Shown here: positions 17,455 through 25,698 of the stretch, piece by piece
Numbering within the stretch: position 1 is the first letter of the stretch
Layout: each line of letters begins with the position of its first letter
NCBI RefSeq assembly: GCF_918320885.1
Contig: NZ_OU907312.1
Span: 1,597,851-1,661,850 of the forward strand
DNA: 64,000 nucleotides
Origin: an unidentified bacterial endosymbiont
GTDB taxonomy: Bacteria; Pseudomonadota; Gammaproteobacteria; Enterobacterales; G038960095
Direction: 5' to 3'
Program-made: the position numbers and the translations under genes
Notes under the pieces: generated by a model
The model's input: the letters and a program-made list of their open reading frames with translations, nothing else
Database searches by the model: none
What the model was told of the DNA's origin: nothing

Positions 17455-19749
17455 CTATTTTGGCAGGAATAGCGGCCGTTGGTAAGGTAAAATAGTGCTG
17501 GTGAGTAGTCGGTTGCAACCCAAATCACGAGTGCCCACTCCTAATCCCTGCAGTTGAAGCTGTAAGTGTAGTTTATCTTCATAGCGTCTTTGACTGCTAG
17601 TGGCCGTCAGCGCCCGCTGATAGTTAACACCGATAGACCAACAGCAGGTATTGTATTGGACACCCAGCTGTTGCTTAACCGTCTGTCGATCTTGCAGATC
17701 ATAGTGGTAGCTTGCCACCACCACCCAGCGGTGATTGAATAACCAGCTGCTGGTCAAACCCAGTTGTGCAATGCCCTGTGTCTGATTGGGGTGATTCAAA
17801 GTGTACTCCCGTAACGCCGCCAACGTGGCAAACTGCCCAGTCAGCTGGATCATCCGATAAGCATCGAGACGATACTCTAGCAGGGCTTCGGTGAGCAATA
17901 GTTGCTTGGGTGATCGGAACTGGACGCCGCTGTGTAGTGACCACTGATCGCTAAGTAGTCCACTGGCGGACGCTACCCAATGCTTTGCACCACGACCCGG
18001 GAGATCATCCTCAGTTTTGATCCCAGTGCGTGTCTTACTAAACGGCCACACCTGACCTAGAGAGCACTCCCCTCGCTCCCCAAACTGTGGATCAAACCAG
18101 CGGCTGCTAATCCCCATCACCAGGTGGTTAACAGCGCTGATGCGATCTAAGCCGCTCCACTGCCGATCGGAGAACAGACTCGGGTACCCTTTTTGCATCC
18201 AAGTACTATCATAGTTAGTAATGCGGCTTTGGTCACGATAGGGTCTGTACAGATAGAGCAGTCGTGGCTCTACCGTGTGGTAGGCAGTCTGGGCGCCACT
18301 ACAGGGGCGACTCCACAGCCAGCGGTGATCGATCGTCAACTGCGGCACGACCCGTTGGAGGCGTTCACGCTCTGCAGCCCCTGGCAGATCGGAGCGCCGT
18401 TGTTGATAATAGGTGGCCAGCAGTTGTGTCTCTAGCAGGCTATTCCCCCACCGGTGTGCCCAGGCGCGTTTCAACACCGGCGCCAGATGCCATCGGGTGG
18501 CCGAGGGTTGGCTCCAGTGACTACTGTTTAGCTGGGACAACTGGGCATGCAGCTGAAAATCCACTGCTCCCGTGAGCGCCTGAGGGGCAAAAAAGGTGAA
18601 AGCCCACTGCGGTTGTAATCGGTAACTTCTACTATTTTCCGCTTGAAAGAGTTGAAAATCGCGGCTCAAGAGGTAAGTGTCCCACTGTGGGCTGCTATAA
18701 TCGATGCGATACGCTTGGGTGGCATAGTTATCCGTTACACGGCCATAGTGAGATTTTAAATCGGAAAAATAGTATTTATCGCTCACTTTGGTATGATTAA
18801 TATGAAAGCGCCAATGCTGCTTCAAGAGTCCTTGATGTTGCCAGTGAAACAGATAACGGGAGCCCGTTGCCGGCTGTTGGTCATCACGATGTAAATAGTC
18901 ATAGGCCACTGTCCCTAAGCCTGGGGCCAGCAAGTAACGCCCCTCCAGCTGCCACTGTAGGCCCCGCCGGCCGATGTAGTGTGGCGTGACGGTGGCATCC
19001 AGATTGGGAGCAATCATCCAGTAGTAGGGGAGTGATAGCTCCCATTGCTCTTTAAAGCGCTGCCGCCGCCAGCTGGTGGGGAGCGACACGCTAGGGCTTA
19101 AAAAACCTGAACGGCGTTGGTCACCGATGGGCAGCTGCCAGTAGGGGCTATAGAGGACTGGGCAGCCGGCGATTAAAAAGCGGGCATGCCAAATTTTGGC
19201 GATCTGCTGCTGGCTATCGATCACCAGTTTAGAGCCTTTAATTTGCCAACTATTATCCCCGGGCAGGCAGGTGGTAAAGCTTCCCTGCTGGATCAGACGA
19301 TAACGGTCGGATTGCTGCAGTCGCGCCGCATGGCCTCGCCCCTGGCGCCCCACGCACTGATAATCGACCGCTTGCATCAGTAGCCACTGATTGTCTACCG
19401 TATAGGTGGCCTGACGGCCCCGTAGGTGAATGTTTGGATCAGTATAGCGGACGTCGCCAGTGGCTTGAATCACTCGCGGCGGCGCATTATCGAGCTGTAA
19501 TCGCTCAGATAGCAAGCGCCACTGGCCCTGCCATACGGTGACATCCCCGAAGAAGCAAGCTTGTGATTCTCCCTGCAATATCCCCTGCTGAGCAGTTATC
19601 ATCAGGGGAAGTGGGTGCCGATCAGCCAGGTGTTGCAACGGCACTGCAGGCGGCACACCCAGCAGACACTGGGTGCAGAGATCCATGGCTTGCGTGAAAC
19701 GAGGAGAGGTTGCCACCAGGCACAACAGCAGGAGTAACGCTTTTTTCAT
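17455..19749 (-). CDS. lptD: LPS-assembly outer-membrane protein LptD
   Basis: Forms with LptE the outer-membrane translocon that inserts LPS in the outer leaflet. I take the ATG at 19749 (MKKALLLLLCLVATSPRFTQA), which begins a clear signal peptide and gives 764 residues (784 in E. coli). The N-terminal LptA-like jellyroll covers about residues 50-200 and a 26-strand type barrel the remainder. Cysteines match the functional disulfide pattern: CTQC just after the signal, TTCLPG near 190, and an adjacent CC pair (YNTCCWSIG) near the C-terminus. LptA, LptB and LptC are encoded at 28.3-30.1 kb. Confidence 0.95.
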   Translation of the reverse strand: MKKALLLLLCLVATSPRFTQAMDLCTQCLLGVPPAVPLQHLADRHPLPLMITAQQGILQGESQACFFGDVTVWQGQWRLLSERLQLDNAPPRVIQATGDVRYTDPNIHLRGRQATYTVDNQWLLMQAVDYQCVGRQGRGHAARLQQSDRYRLIQQGSFTTCLPGDNSWQIKGSKLVIDSQQQIAKIWHARFLIAGCPVLYSPYWQLPIGDQRRSGFLSPSVSLPTSWRRQRFKEQWELSLPYYWMIAPNLDATVTPHYIGRRGLQWQLEGRYLLAPGLGTVAYDYLHRDDQQPATGSRYLFHWQHQGLLKQHWRFHINHTKVSDKYYFSDLKSHYGRVTDNYATQAYRIDYSSPQWDTYLLSRDFQLFQAENSRSYRLQPQWAFTFFAPQALTGAVDFQLHAQLSQLNSSHWSQPSATRWHLAPVLKRAWAHRWGNSLLETQLLATYYQQRRSDLPGAAERERLQRVVPQLTIDHRWLWSRPCSGAQTAYHTVEPRLLYLYRPYRDQSRITNYDSTWMQKGYPSLFSDRQWSGLDRISAVNHLVMGISSRWFDPQFGERGECSLGQVWPFSKTRTGIKTEDDLPGRGAKHWVASASGLLSDQWSLHSGVQFRSPKQLLLTEALLEYRLDAYRMIQLTGQFATLAALREYTLNHPNQTQGIAQLGLTSSWLFNHRWVVVASYHYDLQDRQTVKQQLGVQYNTCCWSIGVNYQRALTATSSQRRYEDKLHLQLQLQGLGVGTRDLGCNRLLTSTILPYQRPLFLPK

Positions 19750-19895
19750 GATGAGTGTGGTGCAGTGGTTACTGTTATTCAAAGGGGGCAATGGACTCCC
19801 TAGCGAGCAATCCCCAGCAAGGATCGGTATCATACCCTACATTGGCATGTAAAATACGCCAACTCAATGGTTAAAGGCAATTTAAAAGGAGAGCC

Positions 19896-20759
19896 ATGCA
19901 ACAGTGGGGAGCCATTCTTGGTCTATTGTTAGGTTATTTACTGGGTGGGTTTTGGGGTGCCTTACTAGGCCTCTTTCTGGGACAGCAGTTTGCGCAAGGG
20001 TTAGGCGAGCAACAGCGCTTTTCTAACCACTCATCCCGGGGTACCTCACAATTTTTACAGGCGCTATTCGCTACCTTAGGTCAGCTGAACAAAGCTAAAG
20101 GTCGAATCACTGAGCAGGATATTCAGTTCGCTGAACAACTGATGAATCAACTGCAGCTCAACTCCGAGGCACGAGCCTTAGCACGACAGGCCTTCCGCCA
20201 GGGCAAACAGCCACGCTTTCCCCTGCGCCAACGGCTACAAGCTTTCCGGGTGACGGCTGCAGCCCGTCCTGATTGGTTACAGCTGTTCTTACACATTCAG
20301 CGACAAGCCGCGGTGGCGGCTGGTGTTGAGCTGCCTGAGGTGCAGCGGATACTCGGGAGCATTGCCGAAGAGCTCCCGTTATCATCCCGGCAGCTGCAAC
20401 AGCTGCTGAGCTTATTGGCCGCTTCCTCTCCGTTCGGCAGCGCTGGTTTCAGCCACTATCGCTTTAGATGGCAAGAGGCACAACAGCACGCTAGCGGATC
20501 TGAGTACGATGATACCTACCAAGCGCCGGCTGGCTCTCAAACGATGAGCTTAAGAGAGGCTTACCAGGTGCTGGGTGTCGAAGCGAGCGAGGCGCCCCAG
20601 AGTATCAAACGGGCCTATCGAAAGCTGATGTTCCAACACCACCCTGATAAATTAGCAGCTCAAGGGCTTTCAGCTTCCAGGATGGAGCAAGCCAAACAGC
20701 AAGCGCAAACAATCCAAGCCGCTTATGATCTCATCAAACGCCAGCGGAATTTTAAATAG
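19896..20759 (+). CDS. djlA: Membrane-anchored DnaJ-like co-chaperone DjlA
   Basis: Type III J-domain protein that stimulates DnaK at the inner membrane. A glycine-rich transmembrane segment lies at the N-terminus (GAILGLLLGYLLGGFWGALLG), which is thought to dimerise. A TerB-like central domain follows (about residues 55-180), and a C-terminal J domain begins at LREAYQVLGVEASE with the HPD triad in MFQHHPDKLAAQG. The 287 residues compare with 271 in E. coli. The gene has a strong AAAGGAG ribosome site and is divergent from lptD as in relatives. Confidence 0.94.
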   Translation: MQQWGAILGLLLGYLLGGFWGALLGLFLGQQFAQGLGEQQRFSNHSSRGTSQFLQALFATLGQLNKAKGRITEQDIQFAEQLMNQLQLNSEARALARQAFRQGKQPRFPLRQRLQAFRVTAAARPDWLQLFLHIQRQAAVAAGVELPEVQRILGSIAEELPLSSRQLQQLLSLLAASSPFGSAGFSHYRFRWQEAQQHASGSEYDDTYQAPAGSQTMSLREAYQVLGVEASEAPQSIKRAYRKLMFQHHPDKLAAQGLSASRMEQAKQQAQTIQAAYDLIKRQRNFK

Positions 20760-20825
20760 GAGTGGGCAGCTACTCTGGGTCAATGGTCCTCATGAAAGCC
20801 CGTTTCGGTTGGAATCTAGCGGATA

Positions 20826-21125
20826 TCACCGGGGATGCCCTCCGAGTAACTGCGCTACTGCCTGCTGTAGCGGTGCAGTCTCGATGGCGCGTAACAATTT
20901 GCCGATATAGTTGAGTTGCCGCCGTGCGGCCTGAGGCTTTAGGTGACGCGCCTCTAGAATGGCGCGGTACAACCGCTCCTCTAGCGGCAGCTTCAGCAGC
21001 TGGTTCTCTTTGAGTGCCACCAGCTGTGCACCAAAAGCACGCAACACTTGTGCCTCCCGCTTTAATTGACTTTTACTGGGGACGGTACTGGAAGCTGCTG
21101 AGGAAGCGCTGTGATCTTTAGGCAA
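20826..21125 (-). pseudogene. darP: Shortened DarP/YjgA (ribosome-associated protein), N-terminal half only
   Basis: DarP assists 50S subunit maturation. The 99-residue reading frame matches only the N-terminal half of the family: SKSQLKREAQVLRAFGAQLVALKENQL, then RRQLNYIGKLLR (QLQLIGKMLR in E. coli). E. coli DarP has about 183 residues; here the frame ends after AVAQLLGGHPR, and the 66 bp to the end of djlA contain no continuation. The second helical domain with the conserved RNAKKE region is therefore lost. It could be a remnant or a minimal functional version. Placement next to pmbA, divergently transcribed, is ancestral. Confidence 0.75.
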
Positions 21126-21246
21126 TCTGGATCTCCTGACGATGAAACCGCTATTTTAACAGGAGCGCATTAAAGCTGCCAAAAATCGCTGCAGTTTTGC
21201 TATGCTAGCCAACTATGACCTTGTGAATCCACCAAGATAGCCTCTT

Positions 21247-22587
21247 ATGACGACCCTCACGCCTATTGACGCACAGCGACAGCCGCTAGAACAAGCGGTC
21301 GCACAAGCTTTAACCCTGGCCGCACCCCACAGTGATGCAGCAGCGGTACACCTAACGAAAACCATTGGTTTGAGTGTCCAAACACGCTTGGCGGTGCTGG
21401 AGCAGCTTGAGTTCAACCAGCAAGGGGCCTTGGGGATTACCGTTTACCGGAATCACTGTAGTGGTAGTGCCTCAACGACCGATCTGAGCCCAGAAGCCAT
21501 TGCCCACACGGTGCAAGCGGCCCTGGAGATCGCCCGTTTCACCTCAGCGGATCCCTACGCAGGTTTAGCTGATCCTGAGCGACTCGCCTTCGAAGCGCCT
21601 GATCTGGATCTCTATCATCCCTGGAACTTCACCCCAGAGGCCGCAACGCAGTGGGCCATGCAGTGCGAGCAGGTGGCCTTAGCCGCCGATCCACGGATTG
21701 TCAATAGTGAGGGTGCGACGCTAGAGAGCCACGATAGCCTGACCATCTACGGCAATAGTCTGGGGATGCTACAGAGCTATTTAAGCAGTCGGCACACCCT
21801 CAGTTGCTGTGTGATTGCTGAGCAGCAGGGGCAGCGGCAGCGTGATTATGCTTATACCGTGGCGCGCGATCCTAGCGATCTGTGGACCACTGAGCGGGTT
21901 GGTAGCGAGGCCGCCCGCCGAGCCCTCGCCCGCTTAAACCCCCGTCAACTGCCGACACAGCAAGCGCCAGTACTCTTTGCAGCCGCGGTAGCCCCTTCGC
22001 TCTGGAAACATCTGGTAGCCGCACTCAGTGGCAGTAACCTCTACCGTCGATCTTCGTTTCTATTAGATCGCTTAGGTCACTCGATCCTGCCCGAGTGGCT
22101 CTCGATTGATGAACAGCCGCATCACGCTAAAGGACTCGCCTCAGCGCCCTTTGATGCCGAAGGCGTGCGGACCTGTGCACAGCCCATCATCACCGCTGGT
22201 AGTCTACAGACCTATCTGTTAAACAGCTATGCGGCCCGCAAATTAGGCCTGCAAACCACTGGCCATGCTGGCGGGATCCACCACTGGCAAGTCAGTCATC
22301 AATCGCTGGATTTTCAAGGATTACTGCAGCTCCTGCAGCGCGGTCTGCTGATCACCGAGTTGATGGGACAGGGGGTCAATCTGGTCACCGGAGACTATTC
22401 ACGCGGGGCCGCCGGTTTTTGGGTCGAGCACGGCGAGATCCAATACCCAGTGCATGAAATCACCATCGCCGGCAACCTCAAGACCCTGTTCAAAGAGATT
22501 GTGGCGATTGGCAGTGATCTTGAAACCCGCTCGGCTATCCATACAGGCTCTATTTTAATAGCTTCGATGAAAATTGCTGGTCACTAA
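21247..22587 (+). CDS. pmbA: TldE/PmbA, subunit of the TldD-TldE metalloprotease
   Basis: Non-catalytic partner of TldD; the heterodimer unwinds and cleaves small modified peptides such as microcin precursors and CcdA. The 446 residues match the family (450). Family landmarks are QRQRDYAYTVARDP, NPRQLPTQQAPVLFA, LSGSNLYRRSSFLLD, a turn HSILPEWLSIDEQP, and GDYSRGAAGFWVEHGEIQYPVHEITIAGNL near the C-terminus. No HExxxH metal motif is present, as expected for TldE. tldD is not in this window. Confidence 0.94.
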   Translation: MTTLTPIDAQRQPLEQAVAQALTLAAPHSDAAAVHLTKTIGLSVQTRLAVLEQLEFNQQGALGITVYRNHCSGSASTTDLSPEAIAHTVQAALEIARFTSADPYAGLADPERLAFEAPDLDLYHPWNFTPEAATQWAMQCEQVALAADPRIVNSEGATLESHDSLTIYGNSLGMLQSYLSSRHTLSCCVIAEQQGQRQRDYAYTVARDPSDLWTTERVGSEAARRALARLNPRQLPTQQAPVLFAAAVAPSLWKHLVAALSGSNLYRRSSFLLDRLGHSILPEWLSIDEQPHHAKGLASAPFDAEGVRTCAQPIITAGSLQTYLLNSYAARKLGLQTTGHAGGIHHWQVSHQSLDFQGLLQLLQRGLLITELMGQGVNLVTGDYSRGAAGFWVEHGEIQYPVHEITIAGNLKTLFKEIVAIGSDLETRSAIHTGSILIASMKIAGH

Positions 22588-22741
22588 AAACAACCATCTG
22601 CCAGCGGTATTGATGGTTAGATCGCTCAAGGTGGTGGGCAGCAGCCACTGTGCTGGTCCAGAAAAATTAGACCTATTTTAAAGAGAAATCGGAAGCCGTA
22701 TTGCAGGTAGTGGTCTATAATGACTGGTAGTGAAATTGGTG

Positions 22742-22867
22742 GTGGGTCCAACTGACTGATGGGGCAAAATGCAGGTCTCATATAGACTTCCGAAACCAAG
22801 CATAAATCTTAGATAAAATTGATGAGGATTGAGTTGATAATTCCTGCTATCAGTCAGTTGGACCCAC
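22742..22867. repeat. 19-bp perfect inverted repeat bounding about 90 bp
   Basis: Left arm 22742-22760 (GTGGGTCCAACTGACTGAT) and right arm 22849-22867 are exact reverse complements. Similarity extends outwards imperfectly (ATTGGTG at left, TACCCAAT at right), giving arms of about 27-30 bp. The 88 bp between hold no gene. The structure sits in a 343-bp gene-free stretch (22588-22930) between pmbA and the inverse-autotransporter gene, at the boundary of the accessory block. It could be a small non-autonomous mobile element, a relic integration boundary or a large stem-loop; I see no clear target duplication. A TATAAT at 22716-22721 lies just outside without a matching -35. Confidence 0.7.
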
Positions 22868-22930
22868 TACCCAATTATCAAAGTATGCTAGCCATGGCTT
22901 GTAGTTATCTATGGCTGCCCATGTGAAACC

Positions 22931-24049
22931 TCAACGGGCTCTAAAAACATCTTCAAGTTTTTTAATAGTACTTTCAACTAGTTTAAAGTCCCATCTACCA
23001 TCGTCAAACAGAAATTGTATACGTTTTTTTGTTTTTCTAATAAGCTTCAAATGTTCTTCTGAACGACCAGGCATGTTCTCCAAATGTGAAAGGTAGGCTA
23101 AAAAATTCTCTTTTTCTTCCGCTTCAGAAATCTTTTTAGGAGTTTCACCTGTGATTGAAGTGGTTTTATTCAACACCATCAGGTAGCGTCGGGATACTAA
23201 CTCCAGCTGACCACCCTCACAACTCCGAAAGTGTCTCACTTGATCAGACTGTAACTGCTCTTTCAGTGAGCGATTAAACTGGTAGGTGAGTTGTAGCGCA
23301 ACCCTGTGGGCATTAATCTGTTGTTTGCCTATCCGATAGTCATAACTAATCTTGAATAGAGGAAACGGAATAACATTTAAACCTAGTATCACCCTGGTCG
23401 GAGCTCGTGATTTTTTAAATTCCTGTTCTACCAGGATACCAGGGGTTCCGGCATCATAGCTCCACTCTCCCCTCAGGCCTAGCCAAGGAAACTGTGGCAC
23501 ATAAGCTGCAACATGGGCATCCACCCCCCTGGCTGGTCGTGTAAAGTCAGTCAGACTGTTTTTTAGCGCCCGGTTACCGCTGAGTGGTAGATAACCATTG
23601 ACTGCTAATTTCAGAAAATCATGCTGGATTTCACTGCCGACACTGCAGCGCTGGTGATGTTCTTTTAATTGATAGTCGTAAAATAGATTCAGCCCCCAGC
23701 GGGTATCAGCACCGTTCCACCAGCGTTGCCCAACACCAATAGAGAGGAGTTGCCCGCTTGGATAGTGATTCAATCCTAATTGGGCGAAGGGGATCTCTGT
23801 GGCATCATCTCCCAAGCGTAACAGCCCGCTAATAGCCCCCCTTTGCTGTGAGCGGCTATTGCTGCGGTTTAGGGGCCAATCAACTACCACTGTACCTCGA
23901 GAGCCGCGCCACTGTCGGGAGACCCCACCGGCTTGACTGTTAGGCTGCACAGTATGAATAGGGTGACTGGCTATTGCGGGTAATATAGCTAACAGCATTG
24001 AAAAAGATGATGTTAGCAGGACAGTAACACGGTTGATTAAGTAAGACAT
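22931..24049 (-). CDS. Intimin/invasin-family inverse autotransporter barrel without Ig-like passenger
   Basis: 372 residues from the ATG at 24049 (GGAG 5 nt upstream). A signal peptide (about 1-28) is followed by an inverse-autotransporter beta domain, about 45-262, with family landmarks: IGVGQRWW, RWGLNLFYDYQL, HHQRCSVGSEIQHDFLKLAVNGYLPLSG split over two strands, FPWLGLRGEWSYD, LGLNVIPFPLFKISYDYRIGK and LQLTYQFNRSLKEQL. The barrel-terminal motif ELVSRRYLMVLNK (283-295) corresponds to LVERNNNIVLEY of intimins. Intimins then export a long Ig-like passenger; here only 77 charged, helical residues follow. It is the last gene of a three-gene minus-strand unit. It could be a truncated adhesin or a secretion pore for a neighbour's product. 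Confidence 0.85.
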   Translation of the reverse strand: MSYLINRVTVLLTSSFSMLLAILPAIASHPIHTVQPNSQAGGVSRQWRGSRGTVVVDWPLNRSNSRSQQRGAISGLLRLGDDATEIPFAQLGLNHYPSGQLLSIGVGQRWWNGADTRWGLNLFYDYQLKEHHQRCSVGSEIQHDFLKLAVNGYLPLSGNRALKNSLTDFTRPARGVDAHVAAYVPQFPWLGLRGEWSYDAGTPGILVEQEFKKSRAPTRVILGLNVIPFPLFKISYDYRIGKQQINAHRVALQLTYQFNRSLKEQLQSDQVRHFRSCEGGQLELVSRRYLMVLNKTTSITGETPKKISEAEEKENFLAYLSHLENMPGRSEEHLKLIRKTKKRIQFLFDDGRWDFKLVESTIKKLEDVFRAR

Positions 24050-24093
24050 ATACACTCCATTGCTTTATAGGAAGCTCTAGTATCAGCCGGTGA

Positions 24094-25677
24094 TCATTCA
24101 GGCTCGATATAGCCAAACAGCTCATCCATGCTCTCAAGGAATTCTCTGCCACGATCAGTTATATCGGGAGACGGGCCTTTTACCAACCCCTTTGAGATGC
24201 CTTCTGAATTGATGTCTTGAGCCAACTTACGCTCATCAGTCGTTGCCTCTGGCGATTGCTGAGTAACGGACGTTGTTGGCAACGTTTCTGCTTCATTTTC
24301 AGGGGTAGACGAGCTTACTGGCTGCTGGTGCCGCTCTACCTCAGACCGAGGGAACGTCACCGCAGAACTGGCAGAAGATAGATCTGGCGGAGGCGGAAAA
24401 GCAGACGACGCTGGATTGTTACTATCAGGTGAGATTGTTCCCGATGCCGCAGACCCCAACCCAACCATATTAGGCACTGTCGCTGCCCCTAGCTGCTGCT
24501 GAGCAGCGGACACTGATGATGGCGTCTCTGACCTTTGCTGCCCCTGATCAAGGGGTTCGCCAAAGCTCCCGAAACCCCCTGCGCGTAAATTAATTAAATC
24601 TTCAGACTCACCGGTTGTAATATACCCATCAGTGCTTCCTATATGTTCTACATCGCTTCTAGTTGCTGTGTTGGTAGTGATTGGTTCCTGTGGAGACCCA
24701 CTGTGGTTGGTGGAAAGATTTGGTCCATTTTTTATTCCTGACATAGTACCTCCATCGGTATCATTGAAGCTATTGCTTGTTCTTAACGTAAGAACTCCGG
24801 GGATGCGAGCAGCCCCGCCGACGATCATATCCCACACTTTGGGGAGAACACTATGTATCGTCACAGGGGCCATAGGTTTTAAAATACTGAAGAACATGCG
24901 CCCTGCTGTAGGGGCAATAGATTTCATAATTTTTAAAAAACTGGAGATCGTGTACTCTGCTACAGGGACAGTGTATTTCAATACAGAGATAGCAGTTTTC
25001 GAAAAACCGACAATTTTGTTCAGCACTAAGTTTTGTCCTTCCGCTGTTGCGTTTATAGAATTTTCGCGGATGGGAGCAGCCTCTCGATTGTCTTGTAAGG
25101 CATCGGGGATGCGAGCAGCGTCTTGCTTTCTTCCATTCCTTAAGGCTGCCCTGCTCCTGCGACAACACCATACCCCCAGAATAATAGTTCCGCCAAGAGA
25201 CAGCATAGCGGTTATTATCCAGCTTAATGATTCTTGACCACTATAACCTATTGATTGATTTATATTATTTAGTTTTTCACCAAAATTATTTAGTGATTGA
25301 TGAATATAATTAGGGATTGGTGGTAAGGATCTCCTGATACGTCGTTGGATTTCCTCAGCATTAGCATACACTTCATTCGGGAAGTCTGGTAAATAATCCA
25401 CAGCGCTTTCCCAGTATTCCTTCAGTATTAATTGTGGTGAAGGATCACCCATATTTGCTGCGCAGTTCTCCCCTTGCCTTACCACGGATTCTATATCTTT
25501 TTTATCTGTTCTTTGGAAAAGGTATTTTGCCCCACCCCCTGTTACGTCAGTTGGTTTTTCTAGTACCTCCCGAAGCTTTCCTTCATGCAGATTAGGGTCT
25601 AATTTTTCATTACAATAAACTACAGCCTCTTCAGTAGATGGTATACCATTTCTTATATTTTTCTCATTTTTCATCAT
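24094..25677 (-). CDS. Unrecognised membrane-anchored, Ser/Thr/Pro-rich protein with FPPPP motif
   Basis: 527 residues, no family recognised. The N-terminal 150 residues look folded and hydrophilic. A single strong membrane span (IITAMLSLGGTIILGVWCC, about 154-172) is followed at once by basic RRSRAALRNGRK, indicating an N-out/C-in topology in a bacterial membrane. Residues 218-292 are amphipathic with prolines every 20 or so residues (TVPVAEY, IAPTAGR, LKPMAPV, VLPKVWD). From about 300 on, the protein is low-complexity and rich in Ser, Thr, Gln and Pro, with FPPPPDL at 427-433, and ends with the acidic LDELFGYIEPE-like tail (actual SMDELFGYIEPE). It follows the upstream gene by 21 bp with no strong ribosome site, consistent with coupling. 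A long antisense frame exists but looks like a shadow. Confidence 0.7.
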   Translation of the reverse strand: MMKNEKNIRNGIPSTEEAVVYCNEKLDPNLHEGKLREVLEKPTDVTGGGAKYLFQRTDKKDIESVVRQGENCAANMGDPSPQLILKEYWESAVDYLPDFPNEVYANAEEIQRRIRRSLPPIPNYIHQSLNNFGEKLNNINQSIGYSGQESLSWIITAMLSLGGTIILGVWCCRRSRAALRNGRKQDAARIPDALQDNREAAPIRENSINATAEGQNLVLNKIVGFSKTAISVLKYTVPVAEYTISSFLKIMKSIAPTAGRMFFSILKPMAPVTIHSVLPKVWDMIVGGAARIPGVLTLRTSNSFNDTDGGTMSGIKNGPNLSTNHSGSPQEPITTNTATRSDVEHIGSTDGYITTGESEDLINLRAGGFGSFGEPLDQGQQRSETPSSVSAAQQQLGAATVPNMVGLGSAASGTISPDSNNPASSAFPPPPDLSSASSAVTFPRSEVERHQQPVSSSTPENEAETLPTTSVTQQSPEATTDERKLAQDINSEGISKGLVKGPSPDITDRGREFLESMDELFGYIEPE

Positions 25678-25698
25678 TGGTTTACAATATCTATGTAT

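Noticed and set aside
22600-22930. Lost Ig-like passenger of the inverse autotransporter in the downstream DNA
   Set aside because: No frame on the minus strand in this stretch resembles an Ig-like or lectin domain; the gap is short and dominated by the inverted repeat.
24632-25237. 201-codon plus-strand frame antisense to the 527-residue gene
   Set aside because: No ribosome site and no recognisable domain; the minus-strand frame is longer, fits the spacing of the unit and has a coherent protein layout.
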